A stretch of 64,000 bases of DNA from Roseomonas sp. (GTDB taxonomy: Bacteria; Pseudomonadota; Alphaproteobacteria; Acetobacterales; Acetobacteraceae). The notes beneath the pieces are model-generated. The model was not told the DNA's origin. It ran no database searches and saw only the letters and a list, made by a program, of their open reading frames with translations. The DNA lies in NCBI GenBank assembly GCA_031180725.1, contig JAPSLO010000002.1, positions 1-64,000 on the forward strand. Direction: 5' to 3'. The translations under genes were made by a program, and so were the position numbers. Below are positions 1 to 8,197 of the stretch, piece after piece (position 1 is the stretch's first letter; the number at the start of each line of letters is the position of its first letter).

Positions 1-2
1 TC

Positions 3-89
3 AGCTTGGTTGACTTCCTGCTCCTCATCGCGGTGCTTGTGGTTGTCGCTGGGCTAATCTGGCTCTGGTGGAGGTCACGCTGGCCCTGA
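3..89 (+). CDS. C-terminal fragment of a membrane protein
   Basis: The window opens inside a reading frame that stops with TGA at 87-89. The 28 visible residues are mostly hydrophobic (a Leu/Val/Ile-rich stretch, then WLWW) and end in a short basic tail RSRWP. This looks like a last transmembrane helix followed by a cytoplasmic tail. The start lies outside the window, so the family cannot be named. Alternative: a chance open frame at the edge; the strongly hydrophobic pattern argues against it but is only suggestive. Confidence 0.4.
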   Translation, partial: SLVDFLLLIAVLVVVAGLIWLWWRSRWP

Positions 90-150
90 AAGCAAAAAGT
101 TCGTTATCGTTCTGAAGCGGGTTCTCATACCCTGGGACGTGACCGCCCGT

Positions 151-450
151 TTACGACAGGGCCACACTCATCTGCACGGCTGGCTGGCCATCGGTAAAAT
201 GGGGAATGTCGGCAAGAATTCGCTGCCGTGCGCGGCCACGGCCCGTTGTAGCGCGTCTGTCGTCTCGAAACTGAGCAGGGCGATCACTTGGTAGGTCGCG
301 GGGCCACCGTCCGGCGCGCCCACGCCGCGCAGCAGGCGCACATTGATTAGTAGCTTCGATTAGTAGCTTCTTTCGGGCCTGGTCTAGCGCTCCGGCGGGC
401 AGCTTACGCTGCTCGGCCCAGCATGTTGGGAGCGGCTGCTTCCTGCCTGC
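151..450 (-). pseudogene. Decayed EthD-family protein (frameshifted remnant)
   Basis: On the minus strand the last codons (about 220-151) read ILADIPHFTDGQPAVQMSVA and end in TAA. This matches the C-terminus typical of EthD-domain proteins (small ferredoxin-like alpha/beta barrels). The preceding 45 codons fit the same family (PATYQVIALLSFETTDALQR, then AAHGSE) only in a different frame. The first shift is explained by a perfect 13-bp tandem duplication at 345-370. A compensating shift lies near 215-225, so the frame stays open but its middle is scrambled. The N-terminal half of an EthD domain is not recognisable upstream. I infer a non-functional relic. The family assignment rests on the C-terminal pattern. 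Confidence 0.55.
345..370. repeat. 13-bp perfect tandem duplication
   Basis: GATTAGTAGCTTC occurs twice back to back (345-357 and 358-370). It lies inside the EthD-like remnant. Removing one copy restores the family-like frame upstream of position 220, so this duplication is probably the inactivating event. Confidence 0.9.
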
Positions 451-574
451 CCCCGGCGGACCGTCAGGAACAGCGAGATCATGATGCTGGTCTTCACCGA
501 TGTGCCGCCCCTTTGCGAGTGCCTGGGGCAGCACGGCCCGCCGCTTGCCCGCCTGGCTGCGCGTTAGCGCACCA

Positions 575-1033
575 GTGACGTCGCTCGCGCATGGAGATCC
601 AGAGTTGGACGCGAACCCCGAGATCGCCAGCCGCATCGAAGGTCGCCTGGAGCGCCTCGGACTTTCCGCTGAGGAGGCAGACCGGCAAGCCGGCCTGCCT
701 GTAGGCACGGTATCTGCCATCTTGCGTCTGTCCGGCAGACTGCCCCGCGGCAACGCCCTGCGACGATTGGCGGCGGCCTTGGATGTGTCGGAGGAGTTCA
801 TTCTCGGGCTTGAGCCGGGCGACCTCATCCCAGCGGACATGCTGGAGGACGCTCAGACTGAATTGGGTCTGCTCGCGCCCGATGAGGAAGCCCTTCTGCG
901 GCACTACCGGCGCCTGGATGTCCCGACCCGCGCCGCGGTCGTGCAACTTGTCTCGCGTGCGGCAGGGCCGGAGCCTGAGACAGAAGCCAGGGAGCAGGGC
1001 CGGCGCAGCCGCGTGCGGAACCGGAAGCGGTAA
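575..1033 (+). CDS. XRE-like helix-turn-helix regulator
   Basis: The 152-residue product carries an XRE/Cro-type helix-turn-helix near residues 14-75. Key segments are RIEGRLERLGLSAEEADRQA, GLPVGTVSAIL and LRRLAAALDVSEEFILG, the usual five-helix pattern ending in the 'LA.AL.V....L.G' motif. A C-terminal helical part and an Arg-rich tail follow. The start is uncertain: GTG at 575 gives a compact protein, while ATG at 500 adds 25 low-complexity residues that look unlike coding sequence. No good ribosome site is seen for either. It is a single gene with no obvious partner, and its target is unknown. The DNA-binding call is moderately sure. Confidence 0.6.
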   Translation: MTSLAHGDPELDANPEIASRIEGRLERLGLSAEEADRQAGLPVGTVSAILRLSGRLPRGNALRRLAAALDVSEEFILGLEPGDLIPADMLEDAQTELGLLAPDEEALLRHYRRLDVPTRAAVVQLVSRAAGPEPETEAREQGRRSRVRNRKR

Positions 1034-1663
1034 ATGATGGCCGCAGCACATGGGCGGCGGGCATCCGACCACGGCGAGCGGTGCGCCGACGCGCCCGGCC
1101 GCGAGCCGGTCCATCCACTGGACGAAGCGACCGTGATGCACCGAAGATCACCAGAGGCTCGTCGGTGCTTATGCTCAGATGAGCGGTCCAACCGACGGCT
1201 CCCCGACGACATGCACGCCCGACATCACGGACGGTTTCTGGCCGGCGCGAGGTCAGGCTGTCGCGCAGCGCCGGACCATGTCCCGCCGCGAAGTGAGTTG
1301 CCGAAGTCGGACAACAGGCCAAGCCACAAGGCGCTCCTGCGCGCTACAAAAGACGCCGCTCACCGGTCAATGCCGATTTCCGCCAGAGATCGGCCTGAAA
1401 TCTCGCCCGGGCAGGCAATCCCGGTTCGCCGGTTTATCCACGCGACCTGGCCTGAGCGTATTAGATCGTGGGGACCGCACCCTGGAGCCAGACCCGATGA
1501 TTCCGGCTCGTGGACTTACCGAAGGCCAGAATTGGCCCCATAAGGGCCTCTCGGGGCGGCCAAGCAGATCGTAGCGTAGCCAGCTATGTGGCTCTCTGGT
1601 CGCCTCCCGGCTCGATCGGCCCAGTCCTCGCCGAATCCGCTGACCTGAAACGAGGTGCAACCA
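1034..1663. other. Intergenic stretch before the chemosensory operon
   Basis: Several frames are open here on both strands, but none gives a recognisable protein, a ribosome site or codon use like the neighbours. The operon promoter presumably lies in the last part, upstream of the MCP start at 1664. I cannot pick a -35/-10 pair with confidence. Confidence 0.5.
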
Positions 1664-3607
1664 ATGGCGCTGGCGAAAAAGTCAGATGTCGCAACCGCAA
1701 AGTCGGTCGCGTCGAACACTCCGGGTCCGGCAGCGGCGGCAGCGCCCCTGTCAGGCCAGGCAGACCTGCGGCGGCGGCAGGCTCGGAGGTCAGCCCGCCA
1801 GCAGAAGATCGCCGAGCGTGTCGCGACCGCCTCCGAGGTCATCGCAAGCGGCATCACCGAGGCAGCTTCAGCCGCGGAGGAACTGCGCCGCTCCATGCAG
1901 CAGATCGCCAGCGGGGCACAACAGGCCTCGGGGGCCTCCCAGGAATCGCTTGCGGCCATCAGCTCCGTCGCCTCCCGCCTTGCTCAGGCGCGCGAGCGCG
2001 CCGAGGCATCCCGGCGCAGGACCGAGGTGGTACAGACACTGCTCGGAGACATCGCAGCGCAGGTCGAGATCGCTATCGCCGGCGTCACCACCGGCGCCGA
2101 GCGCCAGGCAGCCTCCGTCACGATCGCAACCCAGCTCGAGCGCGAGGCGGCAACGGTGGGCGACATCGTGAGGACGGTCGCCCAGATCGCCGAACAAACC
2201 AACCTCCTTGCCCTGAATGCAGCCATCGAGGCGGCGCGTGCCGGCGGGCATGGTCGGGGCTTCGCCGTCGTCGCCGACGAGATCCGCGCCCTGGCCGAGC
2301 GCGCCGAAGCCAGTGCGCGCGGCATCCAGGACATCGTGGCTGAGGTGCAGCGCGAGGTGCACGCCATCGCCGCCCTCATCACCACAGCCGCCGAGACGGC
2401 GAGCCGCGAGGTCGAGAAGGGCCGGCTTGCCCTTGAAAGCCTGGACACCATCCGCAGGGGCATGGGCGACCTGGCTCAGAGCAGCCGCATCGTGCTGTCC
2501 GGCGCGCAAGAGGCAGAGCGGGCGATCCTGGAGGCACAGCGCGGTGCGGAGCAGATCGCAGCCGCCGCCGAGGAACAGGGCGCTGCCAGCATGCAGTCTC
2601 TCCAGGCCATCGAGCAGCAGAGCCAAGCACTGGAGCAGAGCCAGGCCGCGGCACAGGAACTGGTCGGGCTCACCGAGGAGCTGCGCACCGGTGAGGGTGG
2701 CGACGCCATCCGGAGCGCGGAGCGTGTGGCCGCTGCGGCAGAGGAACTGTCTTCCGCCGTGCAGGAACTCTCGAGCGCTGCGGCCCAGATCATGGCGTCG
2801 CTTGGCCAGATCGAACGCGGTGCGCAGCAGCAATCGGCTGCCGTGCAGCAGTCGAGCTCCGCGGTTGAGCAGATCGAGCGCGGCGCCCGCGCGGGACAGG
2901 AGAGCGCGCAGGCCGCGCTCCAGCGTGCTGTCGAGATGGAGAGTGTGCTTGCCGAGACGCGCTCCGCGGTGGAGGGTCTGCTGGCTGGCGTCGGCACGGC
3001 GCTTGCGGATACGCGTCGGGGCCTCGACTCTGCCGCTGCGCTGGAGCGGCTCGGCCGTCGCATCGAGCGGATCGTCGACAGCATTGAGACCATCTCGGTT
3101 CAGACCAGTATGCTGGCTGTAAGCGGCTCGGTCGAAGCGGCGCGGGCCGGCGACTCAGGCAGGGGCTTCGCTGTCGTATCGGGCAATATCCGCAACCTCG
3201 CTCGGGACTCGTCGGAGAACACCGACCGCATCAAGGACCTAGTGCGCGCTATCCAGGACCGGATCGCCGCCGTGCGGCGTGATCTGGAGCATGTGGCGAC
3301 GTCGGCCGAAGCGGAGGTGCAGCGAGGCCGGGCGCTCCCGGCCACTCTCCTCCGCGCTCGCGACGAAGTGGACTCGGTTAGGAGCGCCAATGAGGAGATA
3401 GGAACCGGCGCGGCAGCGATCACAGCCTCGCTTGAGGAAGTCGCGCAGGGTGCCCAGCAGATCGCGTCCGCGGCCGAGCAGGCTGCGCGCGCCTCCTCCG
3501 AGGCCGCGACGGCGGCTCGCCAACAGGCGCGAGGCGCCGAGGATCTGGCGGCGGCCGTCGAGGAGATCGCATCGCTTGCCGATGCGCTCCAGAATGCAGA
3601 GGCTTGA
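1664..3607 (+). CDS. Soluble methyl-accepting chemotaxis protein with two signalling tips
   Basis: A cytoplasmic chemoreceptor of about 647 residues with no transmembrane segment or sensor domain. It is almost entirely Ala/Glu/Gln-rich coiled coil. Two MCP hairpin tips are visible. The first, near residue 175-215, is canonical ([18 protein letters not shown], then [15 protein letters not shown]). The second, near 475-515, is a diverged version ([18 protein letters not shown], then [15 protein letters not shown]). EEQ/EEL-rich segments around both tips resemble adaptation regions. ATG 1664 is preferred because GAGG at 1652-1655 sits 8 nt upstream; GTG 1655 is an alternative. It heads an operon with cheW-, cheB-, cheR- and cheA-type genes, so it is the likely receptor of that array. 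The duplication of the signalling unit is unusual. Confidence 0.9.
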   Translation: MALAKKSDVATAKSVASNTPGPAAAAAPLSGQADLRRRQARRSARQQKIAERVATASEVIASGITEAASAAEELRRSMQQIASGAQQASGASQESLAAISSVASRLAQARERAEASRRRTEVVQTLLGDIAAQVEIAIAGVTTGAERQAASVTIATQLEREAATVGDIVRTVAQIAEQTNLLALNAAIEAARAGGHGRGFAVVADEIRALAERAEASARGIQDIVAEVQREVHAIAALITTAAETASREVEKGRLALESLDTIRRGMGDLAQSSRIVLSGAQEAERAILEAQRGAEQIAAAAEEQGAASMQSLQAIEQQSQALEQSQAAAQELVGLTEELRTGEGGDAIRSAERVAAAAEELSSAVQELSSAAAQIMASLGQIERGAQQQSAAVQQSSSAVEQIERGARAGQESAQAALQRAVEMESVLAETRSAVEGLLAGVGTALADTRRGLDSAAALERLGRRIERIVDSIETISVQTSMLAVSGSVEAARAGDSGRGFAVVSGNIRNLARDSSENTDRIKDLVRAIQDRIAAVRRDLEHVATSAEAEVQRGRALPATLLRARDEVDSVRSANEEIGTGAAAITASLEEVAQGAQQIASAAEQAARASSEAATAARQQARGAEDLAAAVEEIASLADALQNAEA

Positions 3608-3620
3608 ATTGGGCGCCGAA

Positions 3621-5150
3621 ATGGGCGCGCCAGGCATGGCCATGGCCGAGTCGGCAGAGGGAATGGATGAGTTCCGCCCGTTCCTGACCTTCCTCGTGCG
3701 GGATGAGACCTTCGCGCTGCCGCTTGAGGAGGTACGGGAAGTGATCCGGCTGCCCGAGATCGCGACCGTCCCCTTGGCGCCGGCCAGCCTGCGCGGCATC
3801 GCCAATCTTCGGGGCGCTGTCCTGCCTGTTGCCGATCTGCGCCGGCTATTGCGCTGGGATGCGGCGGCGCCGACAGAGGCGACGCGAGTGCTGGTCGTCG
3901 TGGCGGGCTCGGTATTCGGGTTGGTGGTGGACCGGATCGGAGCGCTGCTCGCCGTTCCGCCAGAGCGGATCGAGGTGGCGCGCGAGGCGGACGCGGCTGC
4001 GGATGCCAGGGTAGCGTCCGGCGTCATTCGTGGGGCAGGCGAGGCGCCTGTGCCAATCCTCGATTCCGCCGGCCTGCTCCGGCGGGACTTCACGCGGCCA
4101 CGTGCCGCGCACGCATCCAGCGCAGCAGGCGGAGCCGCTCCAGCCGCTCCGCCGGTGGACGCGTGGCTAGGCGAGGACCGGCGCGTGCTGGTGAGCGTAT
4201 TCAGCAATGGGCAGGAATACGCGCTACCGATTGAAGCGGTGGAAGAGGTCGTGCCCATGCCCGACCAGGTCACCGCCATGCCGCATGCCGATGGCCGGAT
4301 CATCGGGGTGGCCGACCAGCGCCGGCGGCTACTGCCGCTCGTCTCGCTGCGTGCCCTGCTGGGGTGGGCCGAGGCAGAGAGGGACGATGGGAACCGTGTG
4401 GCGGTGGTGCGGCTGGAAGGCGGTGCCCTGCTCGGCCTCGTCGTGGATCGGTCGGGCGAGATCCTGCGGGTGCCGGAGTCGCACCTGCATCAGGTGCCGT
4501 CGCTGCTGACGCGCGGTGGCAAGCTGGAGATCGGTTCTATTTGCCGCCTGGACGAGGGACGTCGGCTGGTCTCGGTGCTCTCGCCAGAGAACCTGTTCCG
4601 CCATGACACCGTTCGGGAGGCGGTCGCTGCCGGGGACGGGGGGGAGGAACCCGAGTTGAGCCAGTACGGAAGCGGCGCAGCGGAGCGGGACATGGAAGAG
4701 TTCGTGGTGTTCCGCCTCGCCGGCGAGGAGTACGGGGTACCGATCGGGAAGGTCGATGAAGTGCTTCTGCTCGAAGGGCTGACGCGCGTACCGAAGGCGC
4801 CCGCCTTCCTGGAGGGCATCTTGAACTTGCGTGGAGCCGTCCTGCCCGTGCTGGACCTACGTCGCCGCTTTGCCTTGCCGCCGGTTGATCGCACCGGGCA
4901 GGGGCGCATCATCGTCCATACCGTGGACGGCGTGCGGACCGGCTTCATCGTGGACAGCATCGCGCAGGTCCTCCGTGTGCCCGCGACGGCAGTGGAACCC
5001 GCGCCGGATCTTTCGCAGGCAGAGGCGCCGCTGGTCTCCAGGGTCGTTAACCTGCCCGCGGAGGGGCGCCTGGTCCTCGTGCTTGACGTCGCGCGCCTGC
5101 TGGACCGCGAGGAGACCGGTGAACTGGCCGATCTGGGCGAAGCCAGGTGA
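3621..5150 (+). CDS. Triple CheW-domain scaffold protein
   Basis: About 509 residues containing three consecutive CheW-type SH3-like domains. Domain 1 follows EFRPFLTFLVRDETFALPLE (about residues 17-120). Domain 2 follows RRVLVSVFSNGQEYALPIE (about 190-315). Domain 3 follows EEFVVFRLAGEEYGVPIG (about 358-490). Each has the usual 'V.EV......P..P....G..N.RG..LP..DLR' core, although domain 2 has diverged (GVADQRRRLLPL). CheW links receptors to CheA, so three copies in one chain could bridge several array positions. It starts just after the MCP stop. The exact start is uncertain among ATG 3594 (overlapping the MCP), 3621, 3636, 3642 and 3663; none has a clear ribosome site. cheB follows after 25 nt. 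Confidence 0.85.
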   Translation: MGAPGMAMAESAEGMDEFRPFLTFLVRDETFALPLEEVREVIRLPEIATVPLAPASLRGIANLRGAVLPVADLRRLLRWDAAAPTEATRVLVVVAGSVFGLVVDRIGALLAVPPERIEVAREADAAADARVASGVIRGAGEAPVPILDSAGLLRRDFTRPRAAHASSAAGGAAPAAPPVDAWLGEDRRVLVSVFSNGQEYALPIEAVEEVVPMPDQVTAMPHADGRIIGVADQRRRLLPLVSLRALLGWAEAERDDGNRVAVVRLEGGALLGLVVDRSGEILRVPESHLHQVPSLLTRGGKLEIGSICRLDEGRRLVSVLSPENLFRHDTVREAVAAGDGGEEPELSQYGSGAAERDMEEFVVFRLAGEEYGVPIGKVDEVLLLEGLTRVPKAPAFLEGILNLRGAVLPVLDLRRRFALPPVDRTGQGRIIVHTVDGVRTGFIVDSIAQVLRVPATAVEPAPDLSQAEAPLVSRVVNLPAEGRLVLVLDVARLLDREETGELADLGEAR

Positions 5151-5175
5151 TCCCGGCTCCAAAGGTTAGCACCGA

Positions 5176-6297
5176 ATGATTAAGCTGCTCGTCGTCGATG
5201 ACTCGGCGCTCATGCGCAGGTTGTTGCGAGAGATCTTCGAGGCGGAGGGGGATTTCGAAGTCCAGACCGCCCGCACCGGCGAGGAGGCGCTGGCTCTTAT
5301 CCATAGTTTCGCACCCCATGTCGTCACGCTCGACGTCAACATGCCGGGCATGGACGGACTTGATTGCCTCAGCCGGATCATGGTGGAGGCGCCGCGTCCG
5401 GTGGTGATGGTGTCGTCCCTGATCCGAGACGGGGCGGAGACAACGCTGGAAGCACTGAAACTCGGCGCGGTGGATTTCGTTTCCAAGCCGGATGGAACGG
5501 TTTCACTGGGCATCGAACGCATCCGGCCGATCCTGGTCGAGAAAGTGCGTGCTTCGACCGGTGCCCGGCTCCGGCAGAGCTTCCGGCTGAAGGAACGGGT
5601 ACGCCACCGCATTGGCGGCCAGCCTGCCCGACCGGCACCCCTCCCCGCTTGGCGTCGCTCCGTGCCGGCAGTACCGGTCCAGGGCGCCGTCCCGGCCGCC
5701 GAGCCGTTCGCTGTTGCAGCGCCGGTTGCCGGTCTGGTGGTGATGGGCGCCTCGACCGGCGGCCCCAGCGCGCTCGAAACCGTACTGTCGGCGCTACCGG
5801 GCCATTTCCCCTGGCCCATTCTGGTCGCGCAACACATGCCGTCCGGCTTCACCGGTGCCTTCGCGCGGCGTCTTGATGCGGTCTGCGCTCTTCGGGTCGT
5901 CGAGGTCGATGCGCCGATGCCGATCCGTCAAGGCACGGTCTATGTTGGGCGCGGTGATGCCGACCTCATCGTCGGATGGCGCGGCGCGGGCCTCGTCGCG
6001 GTTTCGGCGCCGCCCTCCGCGGCATTTCCCTGGCACCCAAGCGTGGACCGCCTCGTGACAAGTGCGCGGAGCCATTTTGAACCGAAGGGCATCCTGGGCG
6101 TCCTGATGACCGGAATGGGACGCGATGGTGCCGAATCCATGGCCGCACTGCGTGCGCAAGGTGGTCGCACCATCGCGGAGGACGAGGCCACTGCCATCGT
6201 CTGGGGCATGCCCGGCGAATTGGTCCGGATGGGAGGCGCGGATGCCGTCGTGCCCCTGCCCAATATCGCTCGCACGATCCTGCAGTTGGTGAACTGA
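5176..6297 (+). CDS. cheB: Chemotaxis protein-glutamate methylesterase CheB
   Basis: A 373-residue two-domain protein. The N-terminal receiver has the acidic pair D8/D9, phospho-acceptor D53 in LDVNMPGMDG and the KP lysine in FVSKPDG. The C-terminal methylesterase has the catalytic Ser in GASTGG (about 193), His in AQHMPSGFTG (about 220) and Asp in MTGMGRDGA (about 317). An Ala/Pro-rich linker joins them. It demethylates or deamidates receptor glutamates/glutamines when phosphorylated by CheA. All catalytic residues are present, so it should be active. It lies downstream of the triple CheW gene, and the HEAT-repeat gene starts 1 nt after its stop, indicating translational coupling. Confidence 0.97.
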   Translation: MIKLLVVDDSALMRRLLREIFEAEGDFEVQTARTGEEALALIHSFAPHVVTLDVNMPGMDGLDCLSRIMVEAPRPVVMVSSLIRDGAETTLEALKLGAVDFVSKPDGTVSLGIERIRPILVEKVRASTGARLRQSFRLKERVRHRIGGQPARPAPLPAWRRSVPAVPVQGAVPAAEPFAVAAPVAGLVVMGASTGGPSALETVLSALPGHFPWPILVAQHMPSGFTGAFARRLDAVCALRVVEVDAPMPIRQGTVYVGRGDADLIVGWRGAGLVAVSAPPSAAFPWHPSVDRLVTSARSHFEPKGILGVLMTGMGRDGAESMAALRAQGGRTIAEDEATAIVWGMPGELVRMGGADAVVPLPNIARTILQLVN

Positions 6298-6298
6298 G

Positions 6299-6910
6299 AT
6301 GCCGCTGGTGAAGCGTGGTGGACCTGTTCCCCCTGCGGCTGGCGAGCCGCGGCTAGCAGGTGCCGAAGTTCGCGAGGCGCTACGGGATCAGGATCCCGCC
6401 CGTCGCCTGGCAGCGGCACAGGGGTGGCAGGAGGACGCCGATCCGGCGCCTCTCGCCGAGGCGCTCATGGTCGAAGGGGACAAGCGGGTGCGGGAAGCGC
6501 TGGTGACCGCGCTCATCCGCCTCGGGGCTGCGGTCGCGTTTGCTCCGCTCCTGCGCTCCGCCGATGCCGCCCTGCGCGCGGCGGCAGTCGAGGCCATGCA
6601 AGCCATGCCGCAACAGAGTCTCCCGCTCCTGCCGCGGCTGCTGGCCGACCCCGACCCGGATGTCCGCATCATGGCTGCCGAAGTCGTCCGGGCTCAGCCG
6701 GCCGAGCGGGCAACGGAACTGCTCACCCACGCCCTGGAGATGGAGCCCCATCCCAACGTCTGTGCCGCCGCCGTGGATGTACTCGCCGAGTTGGGAACGC
6801 CCGATGCCGCCCCAGTCCTTCGTACCGTCGCCGCGCGGTTCGGAAGCGACCCTTTCCTGCCTTTCGCTATCTCGGCCGCGCTCGCGCGAATCGGTAGCGA
6901 GCGGAGGTGA
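6299..6910 (+). CDS. HEAT-repeat protein of the chemosensory operon
   Basis: A 203-residue soluble protein made of helical repeats with the HEAT/PBS-lyase pattern, for example DQDPARRLAAAQGW, DKRVREALVTALIRLG, DAALRAAAVEAMQAM and DPDVRIMAAEVVRAQ. About five repeats cover residues 20-195. Such repeats normally form a curved protein-binding surface; no catalytic motif is seen. The start ATG lies 1 nt after the cheB stop and the end overlaps the cheR start by 4 nt, so it is embedded between the two adaptation enzymes. I infer a scaffold or modulator of receptor modification. This job is suggested only by position. Confidence 0.8.
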   Translation: MPLVKRGGPVPPAAGEPRLAGAEVREALRDQDPARRLAAAQGWQEDADPAPLAEALMVEGDKRVREALVTALIRLGAAVAFAPLLRSADAALRAAAVEAMQAMPQQSLPLLPRLLADPDPDVRIMAAEVVRAQPAERATELLTHALEMEPHPNVCAAAVDVLAELGTPDAAPVLRTVAARFGSDPFLPFAISAALARIGSERR

Positions 6911-7809
6911 GCCGGGTGCGCGGCTCCCACCCTGCGCGCCCCGGTCCCTCCAACGCCGGCAGAGGAATTACCGATGCGGAGTTCCTCCGCTTCCGCGACT
7001 TCTTCTACCGCCATACCGGCATCTTCTTCGCGGAAAACAAGCGCTACTATGTGGACAAGCGCATTGAGGACCGGGTTGCCGCGACTGGTTCGCCTTCCTT
7101 CCAGTCCTACTTCGCCCTGCTGCTGGCTGACCTCGGCGGTGAGGAGATGAAGCAGCTAGTCAGCCGCTTCACCGTCAACGAAACCTATTTCTACCGCGAA
7201 GAGCACCAGTTCCGCTGCATGTCCTCGAACCTGCTGCCTGGGCTCTTGGCATCCAGGCGGCACGACCGCCCGATCCGCATATGGTCGGTGCCCTGCTCCA
7301 CCGGGGAGGAGCCCTATTCCATTGCGATCTGGCTCCTGGAGAACTGGGCCGAGGTGGACCACTACGATGTCGAGATCATCGGCTCGGATATCGACACCAC
7401 AGCCCTGCGGCAGGCGCAGGCCGGCATCTACAGCCCACGCGCCCTGATGCGGCTGCCCCTGGCAGTCAGGGCGCGCTACTTCGAACCTGCCGCGGGTGAC
7501 AATTGGTGCCTGGTGCAGGCATTGCGGGACTCCGTGCAGTTCACCAAGGTGAACCTGGTGGATACCACGCAGACTGCGGCTTACCGTGGGTTCGATATTG
7601 TCTTCTGCCGGAATCTGCTCATTTATTTCGACGACGCTTCGCGGCGGCTGGCCGTGGAGAACATCTACGATTGCCTGGCTCCCGGCGGCTATGTTTGCCT
7701 GGGTCACAGCGAGTCCATGAGCCGGATTACGCCTCTGTTCGAGATACGGCGCTTTCCGGACGCGATCGTCTATCGGAAACCGGAGCAGACGAGGGGCGAA
7801 GGTGCGTAG
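6907..7809 (+). CDS. cheR: Chemotaxis protein methyltransferase CheR
   Basis: A 300-residue CheR. The N-terminal helical domain (ITDAEFLRFRDFFYRHTGI) contacts receptor substrate. It is followed by the SAM-dependent methyltransferase core with motif I WSVPCSTGEEPYSIAIWLLE, the acidic loop IIGSDIDTTALRQAQAGIY, and FDIVFCRNLLIYFDD. The sequence TVNETYFYRE matches the family substrate-loop region. GTG 6907 overlaps the preceding stop (GTGA) and the gene itself overlaps the next receiver gene, so it is translationally coupled. It methylates receptor glutamates and works against CheB. Confidence 0.96.
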   Translation: MSRVRGSHPARPGPSNAGRGITDAEFLRFRDFFYRHTGIFFAENKRYYVDKRIEDRVAATGSPSFQSYFALLLADLGGEEMKQLVSRFTVNETYFYREEHQFRCMSSNLLPGLLASRRHDRPIRIWSVPCSTGEEPYSIAIWLLENWAEVDHYDVEIIGSDIDTTALRQAQAGIYSPRALMRLPLAVRARYFEPAAGDNWCLVQALRDSVQFTKVNLVDTTQTAAYRGFDIVFCRNLLIYFDDASRRLAVENIYDCLAPGGYVCLGHSESMSRITPLFEIRRFPDAIVYRKPEQTRGEGA

Positions 7810-8197
7810 GACCGGAACGAAGCCCCGAATCCTGGTCACTGAGGATGCCGCCCTGGTGCGCCTCTATTACCGGCAGGCCCTCACGACCGCGGGCTTCGCA
7901 GTGGAGGAGGCTTTGAACGGTGTCGAAGCTCTGGAGCGCCTGGCCGTCTCCGAACCCTTCGATCTGCTGATCCTCGACATCAACATGCCCAAGATGGACG
8001 GGCTGACCTGCCTGCGCGCGTTGCGGAGCGACCCCGGGCCAACGGCCTCGCTGCCGGTGTTGATGACCAGCAGCGAGGCCGGTCCTGAGGACGTGGAAGC
8101 AGCGCGCGCGGCCGGCGCCAACTACTATCTGGTCAAGCCCGTCTCGCCAGAGGAACTCTGCCGTTGCGCTGCTGCGCTTACGGGGTGGCGGTCGTGA
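7802..8197 (+). CDS. Single-domain response regulator (CheY-like)
   Basis: 131 residues forming one receiver domain: acidic residues E14/D15, phospho-acceptor D59 in LILDINMPKMDG, the Thr/Ser switch in LMTSSEAG and the conserved Lys in YYLVKPVSP. There is no output domain. GTG 7802 overlaps the cheR stop, and the cheA start overlaps its own stop, so it is made together with both. It is one of two stand-alone receivers in the operon. One could be the output and the other a phosphate sink, but sequence alone cannot say which. Confidence 0.93.
   Translation: MRRTGTKPRILVTEDAALVRLYYRQALTTAGFAVEEALNGVEALERLAVSEPFDLLILDINMPKMDGLTCLRALRSDPGPTASLPVLMTSSEAGPEDVEAARAAGANYYLVKPVSPEELCRCAAALTGWRS

Noticed and set aside
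1034-1543. Plus-strand frame after the XRE gene
   Set aside because: No family pattern, no ribosome site, and codon use unlike neighbours.
1868-2833. Long minus-strand open frame opposite the MCP gene
   Set aside because: It mirrors the high-GC codons of the MCP, has no ribosome site and no family pattern.
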